64,000 nucleotides of DNA, taken from contig NZ_QEIJ01000003.1 in the NCBI RefSeq assembly GCF_003095395.1, positions 310,001-374,000 on the forward strand, given 5' to 3'. Of the stretch, positions 53,259-61,603 are shown in pieces. The translations under genes and the position numbers were made by a program. The notes beneath the pieces were generated by a model. That model was not told the DNA's origin. It searched no databases and was given only the letters and a program-made list of their open reading frames with translations. The DNA comes from Microbacterium sp. Gd 4-13 (GTDB lineage Bacteria; Actinomycetota; Actinomycetes; Actinomycetales; Microbacteriaceae). Every line of letters begins with the position of its first letter. Positions within the stretch are counted from its first letter, which is position 1.

Positions 53259-53885
53259 TCAGACCGCGGGGACGACGGGCGGACCCCTCCGGCGCGATGA
53301 CGCGACGACGACGACCGACAGGGCCGGTCGTACCGAGACGACCCCCGCCCGCACGAGGCGGGGCACCGGGGGCGAGAAGATCGAGGGAGTCAGGATGCGG
53401 CGGCGCACCCACGACAGGAGTCGGCGGGCGAGCTCGATGAGCCGTCGCCCGGTGGCCTCACCGCGGTGAACCGCTGCGACGGTGACGATCGCGGCGATCG
53501 CGTGCGCGAGCCACATCGCGGCGCCGGCACCGGTGACGACCGTCTCGGCCGCGGCATCCATCGGCATGCTCAGGCCCACCTGGTGCACGTGGGCGCGGTT
53601 CGTCGCCACGCCGCTGGAGGGCGCGAAGGTTCCGAGCACGAACAGCGTGTGGAACAGCGTCTGACTGATGCCGACGGCGAGCCCCAGACGCACCGCCGAG
53701 AGGCTGCGACCGGCGAGGACGACACAGACCGGCACCGAGATCATGAGCGGCACGACGATGCCGATCCAGCCCGGCATCGCGCCTCCGGCCGACACGTGCG
53801 AGAGGAGGGCGACGAAGGTCGCCACGCACGCCGCGAGCGACCCGCGCACGAGGCGAGACACTCGCAACCGTCGCATGGCGTCCAT
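53259..53885 (-). CDS. four-helix membrane protein of unknown function
   Basis: Of 208 residues, the first 130 or so contain four membrane segments (SLAACVATFVALLSHVSAGG, WIGIVVPLMISVPVCVVLAG, LGLAVGISQTLFHTLFVLGTF, GAAMWLAHAIAAIVTVAAVHRG) with conserved-looking His in loops (AHVHQVGLSMPMDA). The tail is Arg/Val-rich. No family was recognised. Its His-Met loop and its place upstream of the PepSY gene (about 127 bp gap) hint at metal-related function. The start could also be ATG 53876 or a codon up to 53909. Confidence 0.6.
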   Translation of the reverse strand: MDAMRRLRVSRLVRGSLAACVATFVALLSHVSAGGAMPGWIGIVVPLMISVPVCVVLAGRSLSAVRLGLAVGISQTLFHTLFVLGTFAPSSGVATNRAHVHQVGLSMPMDAAAETVVTGAGAAMWLAHAIAAIVTVAAVHRGEATGRRLIELARRLLSWVRRRILTPSIFSPPVPRLVRAGVVSVRPALSVVVVASSRRRGPPVVPAV

Positions 53886-53909
53886 TCTGGCAGTACGCCG
53901 ACGCCGCAC

Positions 53910-55217
53910 TCAGCCGAGCGGCGGCAACGGCGTCCTGTCGATCCACGCGCCCAGCTGCGCCACCGCGGCGGCTCCGCCGGCCGTCGCGACCGCGCGGCGG
54001 AAGTCGTCGGTCACCACGGTGCGGTGCCGATGCACCGCGGTCCAGTCGCGCAGCATCCGGAAGAACGTCTCGTCGCCCAGGAGCGTGCGTAGCGCGTGGA
54101 GGGTCAGCGCGCCGCGCTTGTAGACGACGTCGTCGAACATGCGGTCGGGTCCGGGGTCGGCCAGAACGAGATCCTGCGGTTCGGCGGCGAGACGGGCGTG
54201 GTACGACGCGGCGAGCGCGGCGGCACTGGTGGAACCGGATGCTTCCGACCACACCCATTCGGCGTAGCAGGCGAAGCCCTCGTTGAGCCAGATGTCTTCC
54301 CAGCGCGCGAGCCCGACGCTGTTGCCGAACCACTGGTGGGCGAGCTCGTGGGCGACGAGTCGCTGCGACGCGGGCGCGAGATGGTTGGAACCGAAGACGG
54401 CAAGCCCCTGCGCCTCGAGCGGGATCTCGAGCACGTCGTCTGTGACCACGAGTGCGCAGTCGGCCTGCGGGTAGGGTCCGAACGCCTCGCCGAACACGCG
54501 CAGCATGCGCGGCACGTCGGCGAAGGCCGACGCGACCGCCTCGCGGAGGGCCGGCGGTGCGCTCACGCGCACAGTGGGAACGGCGGCGACTCCCGTGCCG
54601 GCGAGGGGTGTCGTGCGGTAGCGGCCGATGTGCACGGCCGCGAGATAGGTCGCGGTCGGGGTGTCGGAGGCGAACGTCGTGGTGACCGTTCCGCCGCGGC
54701 GCACGGGCGCACTCGGCGTGCCGGTCGCGGCGGTCTCGTAGCCGTCCTCGGTCGTGATCTCGAGCCGGTAGCGCGCACGGTCGGCGGGCCGGTCGTTGCA
54801 CGGGAACCACGTCGGGGCTCCCGTGGGCTGAGCGGCGACGAGCGCCCCGTCGTCGAGCTCCTCCCAGCCGATGGCACCCCATCGGGAGCGACGAGGGGCG
54901 GGCTGCCCGGCGTAGACGACCTCCACGGTGAAGCGCTCCCCCGCGGCGATCGGGGCGACGGGCACGACGCGGAGCTTGCGGGGCCCGGGGCGGTATGACG
55001 TTCTCGCCTCGCCGTTCACGCGCACCCGCGTCGCACGAAGCCCCACCAGGTCGAGCGTGAACGCCCGAAGAGCGACGTGGGCGACCGCGTGCAGAGTCGC
55101 CACCCCCTCCAGGCGGTTGGTTCGCACGCGGTAACCGATCCGCAGGTCGTACGACTCGACGCCGAACGTCGGATCGCCGCTCTGGGGCGTGTACGGGTCG
55201 TGCGCGAGCTCTGTCAC
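53910..55217 (-). CDS. M1 family metallopeptidase
   Basis: A 435-residue zinc aminopeptidase: N-terminal beta domain (YDLRIGYRVRTNRLEGVATLHAVA), PTWFPCNDRPADRARYRLEI, substrate region EAQGLAVFG (in place of the usual GAMEN), zinc motif HELAHQWFGN plus ENEGFA-type downstream Glu (WLNEGFACYAEW), and YKRGALTLHALR with the catalytic Tyr. It is shorter than full PepN, lacking the large C-terminal domain. It starts at GTG 55217, 69 bp after the Pls-type synthetase on the same strand. Characterised enzymes that degrade epsilon-poly-lysine are zinc aminopeptidases, so a role with that product is plausible. Confidence 0.9.
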   Translation of the reverse strand: MTELAHDPYTPQSGDPTFGVESYDLRIGYRVRTNRLEGVATLHAVAHVALRAFTLDLVGLRATRVRVNGEARTSYRPGPRKLRVVPVAPIAAGERFTVEVVYAGQPAPRRSRWGAIGWEELDDGALVAAQPTGAPTWFPCNDRPADRARYRLEITTEDGYETAATGTPSAPVRRGGTVTTTFASDTPTATYLAAVHIGRYRTTPLAGTGVAAVPTVRVSAPPALREAVASAFADVPRMLRVFGEAFGPYPQADCALVVTDDVLEIPLEAQGLAVFGSNHLAPASQRLVAHELAHQWFGNSVGLARWEDIWLNEGFACYAEWVWSEASGSTSAAALAASYHARLAAEPQDLVLADPGPDRMFDDVVYKRGALTLHALRTLLGDETFFRMLRDWTAVHRHRTVVTDDFRRAVATAGGAAAVAQLGAWIDRTPLPPLG

Positions 55218-55285
55218 TGGGCCTCTGTCGGGGTGTCCGTGGCGCCGGGCGTGCGGAGCCGTTCTCTGGTGTTCACCCCAGCCTG

Positions 55286-58200
55286 TCATTGTGTCGACTG
55301 GTAGGCGCGGGCCTTGACCGCGCGCCACGGACCGATCGGGTTTCCGCTCCACCGCGATCCGACCGGGACGGTCTCGCCGCGCATGACGAGCGACGCCGGC
55401 CCGACCGTCGCGTGGGCGCCGATCGCCGCGGCCGGCAGCACCACGCTGTGCGGGCCGAGGGTCGCCCCCGCCTCGAGCTCCACCGCATCCATGCTCATGA
55501 TCCGGTCGTGGAAGAGGTGCGTCTGCACGACGCATCCGCGGTTCACGGTCGAGGCATCGCCGAGCGTCACGAGGTCGGGCTCGGGCAGCCAGTAGCTCTC
55601 GCACCAGACGCCCGTGCCGATCTTCGCGCCCAGCGATCGCAGCCACATCGCCAGGGCCGGGGTTCCCGTCGCGGCGCGGGCGAACCACGGTGCGGCCACC
55701 ATCTCGGTGAAGGTGTCCGACACCTCGGTGCGCCACACGAAGCTCGACCAGAGCGGCTGCTCGCCCGCACGGATCGGACCGACGATGATCCACTTCGCCA
55801 GGGTCGACACCGTCGCCGCCACCGCACCGGCAGCCAGCATCACGACCCCCGACAGCAGGAGCGCACCGACGGGGCCGAGAGAATCCCACAGCGCCGCGAG
55901 GGCGAACAGCACCAGCACACCGATCGCGCACGTGACGAAGACCGGCACGACGCGGCAGATCTCCCACAGTGCCCGGGCCACGCGCAGGCCCGGCGTCGGG
56001 CGGTACGTGCGCGATTCGTCGCCGGCGGCCGAGAGGCGCCGCAGCCGCACGGCGGGCGAACCCAGCCACGACGACCCCGCCTTCGCCTTGATCGGCGCCG
56101 AAGACAGAACCGCGACGAGACCGTCGCGCGGCACGCGATGACCGGGCGCCGCCATGCCGGAATTGCCGAGGAAGGCGCGCTTGCCGATCCGGACGGGACC
56201 GATCCGCAGCCATCCGGAGTGCAGCTCGTAGGAGGCGACCATCGTGTCGTCGGCGAGGAAGGCGCCGTCCTCGATCCGCGCCATCGACGGGATCAGCAGA
56301 ACCGTCGATGCCTCCACGTCGCGGCCCACGCGGGCTCCCAGCATCCTGAGCCACACCGGGGTGAACAGACTGGAATACAGCGGGAAGAGGATCGTGCGCG
56401 ACGCGTCGAGCAGCCGCTCGATCGTCCATGCCTGCCAGGCCACACGACTGCGCACGGGGTGCACCCCCTCGCGGAGGGCGATCGAGAGCACCCGCACGAG
56501 CACGACGACCGAACCCGCGAAGACGACCCCCACCGCGAGGACCGCCGGCACGAGCCACACGAGGGCGGCGGCGAGCGCCGAGGCGAGGTCTGCCGCGCCG
56601 CGCATGCCCTGCGCGAGCACCAGCCCGCCGACGGCGAACGCGACGAGCGGCAGCAGCGCGAGTGCGGCGGCCGACGCGGCATACCCCCACAGCCAGCGGT
56701 GAGCGGCCGGAGGTCTCTCGGCCGGCCATCCGCCGCCCGCACCGCCGACCCGCACAGCGGGCGAGCCCGCCCAGGTCTGGTCGGCGCGCACGCGGCCGAA
56801 CACGGCCGAGCCCGGCGCGATCTCGGCGCGCTGCCCGATCCGGGTTCCCGGGGCGAGGGTGCTGCGCGCGCCGATGCTGGCTTCGGCGCCGATGCGCACT
56901 CGTCCGATGCGCACGAGGTCGCCGTCGATCCAATACCCCGTGAGGTCGACCTCGGGTTCGATCGATGCGCGGTCGCCGATCTCGAGCATGCCGGTCACCG
57001 GCGGGAGCGTGTGCAGGTCGACGTCACGGCCGATCTTGGCACCGAGCGCGCGGGCGTAGTACGTCACCCACGGGGCGCCGGCGAGGCCGACCGCATCGAC
57101 CTGGGCCGCGATCTGCTCGGCCAGCCACAGCCGCAGGTGCACCGAGCCGCCGCGCGGGTAGTCGCCGGGTACGAGGCCGGCGAGCAGAAGCCGGGCGGAT
57201 GCTGCGGCGATCGCCATGCGCCCGAACGGCGTCGCGAACACGACGAGGCCGATCACGATGAGCGGCCACGGCGCGGTCGGGAGAGCGTCGAAGCCGGGCA
57301 CGAGCTGCAGGATGGCGCTGGCGGTCAGCAGGTAGAGCAGCCAGCGCACGCCCGAGAGGATGAACAGCGGAACGCCGAGGAGGGTCTGCGCCCACTGCGT
57401 CGCGCGCGGTGTCGGCAGCGGGCGGCGGAATCCCGCGTTCGCGTCGTCATCGCCGAGCGGCCCGAGCGCCTTCGCCATCGCGCCGAGCCGGGGGACGTCG
57501 TAGATGTCGGCGACCGAGAACTCCGGCACGCGCGCGCGGATGCGCGACACGAGCTGAGCTGCGGCGAGCGAGCCACCGCCGAGGTCGAAGAAGTCGGCCT
57601 TGCGGTCGGGCACCGGCATGCCGAGCACGGCCTGCCACTGCTCGGCGAGCCAGGCCTCCGCGGGCGAGAAGTCGACGGCGACCGGGGCGTCCACACCCGG
57701 GAGCGGCCACGGGAGGGCGGCGCGGTCGACCTTGCCCGAGGTGCGCACGGGCAGTTCGTCGACGACGGCGAGGAGCGGAATGGTCGCCGCCGGCAGTCGT
57801 TCGCCCAGCGCCGCCCGCGCGGCCGAGCGGTCGAGCTCCGCACCGCCTTCGGTCACGAGGTAGCCGACGAGGATCGGCACGCCGGCCTCGGTGTGGCGCA
57901 CGGCGACGGTGGCGGCGGCGATCCCGGGCAGGTCTTGCAGGGCCGACTCGACCTCGCCGAGCTCGATGCGGCGCCCGCCGACCTTGACCTGGTCGTCGGC
58001 GCGGCCCTGGAAGACGAGGCCCTCGGGGTCGAAACGCACCAGGTCGCCCGAGCGGTAGGCGCGGTCCCAGCCCAGCGTGGGCATGGGCGCGTACTTCTCG
58101 CGATCCTTCGCGGGGTCGAGGTAGCGCGCGAGTCCCACCCCGCCGATGATCAGCTCGCCGATGCCGCCCTCCGCGACCCGGTGGCCCGCGTCGTCGACCA

Positions 58201-59266
58201 CCGCGAGCGCCCACCCGTCGAGCGGCAGACCGATGCGGACGGGCATGGATCCGTCGAGCGGGGCGCCGCACGCGACGACGGTCGCCTCGGTCGGTCCGTA
58301 GGTGTTCCACACCTCGCGCCCCTCGGCCACCAGGCGTGCCGCGAGCTCGGGCGGGCACGCCTCACCGCCGAAGATCAGCAGGCGCACATTCTCGATCGCG
58401 TCGCCCGGCCACATCGCGGCGAGCGTCGGCACCGTGGAGACGACGGTGATGCCCTGACGCAGCAGCCACGGCGCGAGGTCTTCGCCCGACCGCACGAGCG
58501 AGCGCGGCGCGGGCACCAGGCAGGCACCGTGCCCCCACGCGAGCCACATCTCCTCGCACGACGCGTCGAACGCGACCGACAGGCCCGCCAGCACCCGGTC
58601 GCCCGGGCCGAGCGGAGCATCCTGCAGGAACATGCGCGCTTCCGCGTCGACGAACGCCGCCGCCGATCGGTGCGAGACCGCGACCCCCTTCGGCACTCCC
58701 GTCGACCCGGAGGTGAAGATGATCCAGGCGTCGTCGTCGACCGTGGGCGGGGCGACGATGGGCGTCGATCGGGTGCTCGGATGCGGCGCATCTCCGGCGA
58801 ACAGCGTGGAGACCGGCAGCTCTTCGACAGCGACATCGGCATCGTCGTCGTCCACGGCCGGCGTGTAGTCGCCGGTGCCGGTGATCACGCCCGCGACCCG
58901 CGCCTCCCCGAAGACCAGGCGCGCGCGCTCCTCCGGGTCGTCGGCGTCGACCGGCACGTAGGCCGCACCGGCGGCGAGCACGCCGAGGATCGAGACGTAG
59001 AGCTCCTTCGAGCCAGACGGCATCCGCACCCCGACGCGGTCGCCACGCTCGACGCCCGCCTCGTGCAGGCGTGCGGCCGTCTGCCACACGCGCGCCAGCA
59101 GCTCGCGGTAGCTCAGCGCGCCCGATCCGTCGTCGACGGCGGAGGCCTCGGGATGGCGTGCGGCGACCTCCGCCAGTACGTCGATGAGGGTACGCGGAGC
59201 GGGTGCGGAGGCGGAGCGGTCGAGCACGGACTGCGCGCCGAGGGGAGGAGAGTCCGTCACGGGCAT
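55286..59266 (-). CDS. Pls/PosA family non-ribosomal peptide synthetase
   Basis: The 1326-residue membrane enzyme has an adenylation domain (residues 30-510: IIFTSGSTGVPKGVAVSH, NTYGPTEATV, YRSGDLVRFDPEG, TSGKVDRAALP), a carrier domain (DFFDLGGGSLAAAQLVSRIRAR, Ser near 567) and six membrane helices alternating with three C-terminal left-handed beta-helix/condensation-like domains (ARALGAKIGRDVDLHTLP, GSPAVRVGG, RMLGARVGRDVEAS, RSLGAKIGTGVW). This is the layout of epsilon-poly-L-lysine synthetase, which polymerises one amino acid without templating. The residue used cannot be read by eye. ATG 59266 lies six bases after a TAGGCT box; GTG 59272 is an alternative. Confidence 0.9.
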   Translation of the reverse strand: MPVTDSPPLGAQSVLDRSASAPAPRTLIDVLAEVAARHPEASAVDDGSGALSYRELLARVWQTAARLHEAGVERGDRVGVRMPSGSKELYVSILGVLAAGAAYVPVDADDPEERARLVFGEARVAGVITGTGDYTPAVDDDDADVAVEELPVSTLFAGDAPHPSTRSTPIVAPPTVDDDAWIIFTSGSTGVPKGVAVSHRSAAAFVDAEARMFLQDAPLGPGDRVLAGLSVAFDASCEEMWLAWGHGACLVPAPRSLVRSGEDLAPWLLRQGITVVSTVPTLAAMWPGDAIENVRLLIFGGEACPPELAARLVAEGREVWNTYGPTEATVVACGAPLDGSMPVRIGLPLDGWALAVVDDAGHRVAEGGIGELIIGGVGLARYLDPAKDREKYAPMPTLGWDRAYRSGDLVRFDPEGLVFQGRADDQVKVGGRRIELGEVESALQDLPGIAAATVAVRHTEAGVPILVGYLVTEGGAELDRSAARAALGERLPAATIPLLAVVDELPVRTSGKVDRAALPWPLPGVDAPVAVDFSPAEAWLAEQWQAVLGMPVPDRKADFFDLGGGSLAAAQLVSRIRARVPEFSVADIYDVPRLGAMAKALGPLGDDDANAGFRRPLPTPRATQWAQTLLGVPLFILSGVRWLLYLLTASAILQLVPGFDALPTAPWPLIVIGLVVFATPFGRMAIAAASARLLLAGLVPGDYPRGGSVHLRLWLAEQIAAQVDAVGLAGAPWVTYYARALGAKIGRDVDLHTLPPVTGMLEIGDRASIEPEVDLTGYWIDGDLVRIGRVRIGAEASIGARSTLAPGTRIGQRAEIAPGSAVFGRVRADQTWAGSPAVRVGGAGGGWPAERPPAAHRWLWGYAASAAALALLPLVAFAVGGLVLAQGMRGAADLASALAAALVWLVPAVLAVGVVFAGSVVVLVRVLSIALREGVHPVRSRVAWQAWTIERLLDASRTILFPLYSSLFTPVWLRMLGARVGRDVEASTVLLIPSMARIEDGAFLADDTMVASYELHSGWLRIGPVRIGKRAFLGNSGMAAPGHRVPRDGLVAVLSSAPIKAKAGSSWLGSPAVRLRRLSAAGDESRTYRPTPGLRVARALWEICRVVPVFVTCAIGVLVLFALAALWDSLGPVGALLLSGVVMLAAGAVAATVSTLAKWIIVGPIRAGEQPLWSSFVWRTEVSDTFTEMVAAPWFARAATGTPALAMWLRSLGAKIGTGVWCESYWLPEPDLVTLGDASTVNRGCVVQTHLFHDRIMSMDAVELEAGATLGPHSVVLPAAAIGAHATVGPASLVMRGETVPVGSRWSGNPIGPWRAVKARAYQSTQ

Positions 59267-59272
59267 TTTCAC

Positions 59273-59278
59273 AGCCTA
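59273..59278 (-). promoter_or_regulatory. -10 element of the Pls-type synthetase gene
   Basis: TAGGCT on the minus strand ends six bases before ATG 59266, suggesting a leaderless message. Its -35 region lies close to the PHO box of the divergent pstS gene. Confidence 0.45.
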
Positions 59279-59314
59279 TTGAACCGGCCCCCAGACCCGC
59301 GGAATCCCGGGCCT

Positions 59315-59332
59315 GTTCACCGTCCGTTCACC
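59315..59332 (+). promoter_or_regulatory. PHO box upstream of pstS
   Basis: Two exact GTTCACC units start 11 bp apart (59315 and 59326), the standard actinobacterial PHO box. A single GTTCACG follows at 59368. It lies in the intergenic region shared with the poly-amino-acid synthetase. Confidence 0.85.
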
Positions 59333-59375
59333 TCTTCAGCCCGGTTGCTTAAGAGTCGCTGTCTAGCGTTCACGA

Positions 59376-59412
59376 CGAACCCTGCACCGGGTTTCGAACC
59401 CTGCACCGGGTT
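59376..59412 (+). repeat. two tandem 19-bp palindromic units in the pstS leader
   Basis: CGAACCCTGCACCGGGTTT is repeated directly (59376-59394 and 59395-59412). Each unit is itself an inverted repeat (AACCC/GGGTT), giving two small hairpins or one longer alternative structure about 35 bp before the pstS GTG. Confidence 0.75.
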
Positions 59413-59445
59413 CTTCTCTTCCCTCACACGCGAAGGATTCACATC

Positions 59446-60549
59446 GTGAAGCTCAACCGTTTCGCCCAGTTCGGCGCCGTGGCTGCTGTCGCAGCCCTCG
59501 CCCTCGCCGGGTGCGCCTCGAACGAGGCTCCCGCCGACTCCGGCAACGACAGCTCGTCCAGCACCGGCACGCTCACCGGCACCCTCGTCGGCGGCGGCGC
59601 CTCGTCGCAGGAAGTCGCCGTCCAGACCTGGACCGCGGGCATCCAGACGGCCAACCCCGAGCTGACGGTCAACTACGACGCCGCCGGCTCCGGCGCGGGC
59701 CGCGAGTCGTTCCAGGAGGGCGCTTTCGCCTTCGCCGGCTCCGACCGCGCGTTCAGCGCCGAGGAGATCGAAGAGGGCCCGTTCGGCTCGTGCGCCGAGG
59801 GCTCCGACCTCGTCGAGCTGCCGACCTACATCTCGCCGATCGCCGTCGTCTTCAACCTCGAGGGCGTCGACTCGCTGAACCTGGACCCCGCCACTCTGGC
59901 CGGCATGTTCGCGGGCACCATCACGACCTGGAACGACCCGGCCATCGCCGCGTTGAACGCCGGCGTCGAGCTCCCGAGCACCGCGATCACCGCCGTGCAC
60001 CGTTCGGACGACTCGGGCACCACCGAGAACTTCACCGACTACCTCTTCGCAACCGCCCCCTCGGTCTGGACCAGTGAGCCCGACGGCGTCTGGCCGCTCT
60101 CCGGCGGAGAAGCCGCCAACGGCACCTCGGGCGTCATCAGCGCCGTCCAGGGCGGACAGGGCACCATCGGCTACGCCGACGCCTCGCGCGCCGGCGACCT
60201 CGGCACCGTTGCGGTCAAGGTCGGCGAAGAGTTCGTCCCCTACTCCCCCGAAGCCGCCGCGGCGGTCGTCGACGCCTCGCCCGAGGCGGAGGGTCGCGCC
60301 GCGACCGACATCGCCATCGAGATCGACCGCACCACCACCGCGGCCGGTGCCTACCCGATCGTGCTCGTCAGCTACCTCATCGGCTGCGCCGACTACGAGG
60401 ACGAGGCCGCAGCCGCGAACGTGAAGGGCTTCTTCACCTACGCAGCCAGCGAAGAGGGCCAGGACGCCGTCGCCGCTGCCGCCGGCAGCTCGCCGATCTC
60501 CGACACCCTGCGCGAGCAGATCACCACGGCGATCGACGCCATCAAGTAA
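59446..60549 (+). CDS. pstS: phosphate-binding lipoprotein PstS
   Basis: The 367-residue exported protein captures phosphate for the Pst importer. A lipoprotein signal (KLNRFAQFGAVAAVAALALAG-C, Cys23) is followed by a Ser/Thr linker and the binding protein fold with phosphate-contact motifs VGGGASSQEV, YDAAGSGAGRESF, AGSDRAFS and VHRSDDSGTTENF. Start GTG 59446. It is first in pstSCAB, behind a PHO box and palindromic repeats. A strong stem-loop after its stop probably makes pstS mRNA more abundant than the downstream genes. Confidence 0.97.
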   Translation: MKLNRFAQFGAVAAVAALALAGCASNEAPADSGNDSSSSTGTLTGTLVGGGASSQEVAVQTWTAGIQTANPELTVNYDAAGSGAGRESFQEGAFAFAGSDRAFSAEEIEEGPFGSCAEGSDLVELPTYISPIAVVFNLEGVDSLNLDPATLAGMFAGTITTWNDPAIAALNAGVELPSTAITAVHRSDDSGTTENFTDYLFATAPSVWTSEPDGVWPLSGGEAANGTSGVISAVQGGQGTIGYADASRAGDLGTVAVKVGEEFVPYSPEAAAAVVDASPEAEGRAATDIAIEIDRTTTAAGAYPIVLVSYLIGCADYEDEAAAANVKGFFTYAASEEGQDAVAAAAGSSPISDTLREQITTAIDAIK

Positions 60550-60557
60550 GACCCCAC

Positions 60558-60595
60558 AGATGCCCGGTCCGGCCGTAAGGTCGGACCGGGCATCT
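60558..60595 (+). terminator. stem-loop between pstS and pstC
   Basis: A perfect 14-bp stem (60558-60571 with 60582-60595) and 10-nt loop stands 9 bp after the pstS stop. With few U residues it is likely a partial terminator or mRNA stabiliser within the operon. Confidence 0.75.
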
Positions 60596-60648
60596 TCAGG
60601 CCCGCAGCGCTCCTCCCCGACACCCGACTCCGACCGAGAATCGAAGCA

Positions 60649-61602
60649 ATGACCACAACACCGGCGGTCACCAGGACCGAGCCCCCGAAAGCGAAGAGCC
60701 GCCCGGGCGATCGATGGTTCTCGGGAGCGGCGCTGTTCGCCGGCTCGATGATCCTCGTCACCCTCGCCGCCGTCGCCATCTTCCTGATCGTGCAGTCGCT
60801 CCCGGCGTTGTTCGCCACGAACGCGGACGCCTCGATCCTCCCCGCCGACTTCTGGTCGTACGTCGGCCCCCTCGTCTTCGGCACCGTGTGGGCAGCCGCT
60901 CTCGCGCTGCTCATGGCGGTGCCGTTGTCGATCGGCGTCGCTCTCTTCATCTCCCACTACGCGCCCCGCCGACTCGCCCAGGCTCTCGGCTACGTCGTCG
61001 ACCTCCTTGCCGCCGTCCCCTCGGTCGTCTTCGGCCTCTGGGGCATCGGCGTCCTCGCCCCGGCCGTCCAGCCCGTCTACACCTGGCTGGTCGACAACGC
61101 CGGGTGGTTCCCGCTGTTCGCAGGCCCCGTCTCCAGCACCGGCCGCACGATCTTCACCGCCGCCATCGTGCTCGCGGTCATGGTCACCCCGATCATCACG
61201 GCGATCTGCCGAGAGATCTTCCTCCAGACGCCCAACCTGCACGAAGAGGCCGCGCTCGCGCTCGGCTCGACGCGCTGGGAAATGGTGCGGATGGCGGTCT
61301 TCCCCTTCGCCCGCAGCGGTATCGTCTCGGCCTCGATGCTCGGCCTCGGCCGCGCCCTCGGCGAGACCATGGCCGTCGCCATGGTGCTCTCCGTCTCGGG
61401 AGGCGTGACCTTCGCGCTCCTCACCCCCGACAACCCCAACACGATCGCCGCGAACATCGCGCTGAGCTTCCCCGAGGCCTACGGGCTCAACGTGAACGTG
61501 CTCATCGCCACCGGCCTCGTGCTGTTCGTCGTCACATTCGCCGTCAACGCGCTCGCTCGCTACATCGTGAGCCGGCGCAAGGAATTCTCGGGGGCCAACT
61601 GA
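60649..61602 (+). CDS. pstC: phosphate ABC transporter permease PstC
   Basis: The 317-residue inner-membrane subunit has six helices, starting LFAGSMILVTLAAVAIFLIVQSLPALF, and the ABC coupling (EAA) loop EEAALALGSTRWEMVRMAVFPFARSGI before GLGRALGETMAVAMVLS, both hallmarks of PstC. It forms the channel with PstA. ATG 60649 is 14 bp after GACCGAGAATCG-type sequence and fits the conserved N-terminus. One base separates its stop from pstA. Confidence 0.96.
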   Translation: MTTTPAVTRTEPPKAKSRPGDRWFSGAALFAGSMILVTLAAVAIFLIVQSLPALFATNADASILPADFWSYVGPLVFGTVWAAALALLMAVPLSIGVALFISHYAPRRLAQALGYVVDLLAAVPSVVFGLWGIGVLAPAVQPVYTWLVDNAGWFPLFAGPVSSTGRTIFTAAIVLAVMVTPIITAICREIFLQTPNLHEEAALALGSTRWEMVRMAVFPFARSGIVSASMLGLGRALGETMAVAMVLSVSGGVTFALLTPDNPNTIAANIALSFPEAYGLNVNVLIATGLVLFVVTFAVNALARYIVSRRKEFSGAN

Positions 61603-61603
61603 C

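Noticed and set aside
53910-56933. Minus-strand ORF of 1007 codons covering the M1 peptidase and part of the synthetase
   Set aside because: The peptidase domain begins at 55217 and the upstream part is an out-of-frame reading of the synthetase gene.
55289-59449. Plus-strand ORF of 1386 codons
   Set aside because: Antisense shadow of the Pls-type synthetase; Arg/His-rich with no domain, typical of high-GC DNA.
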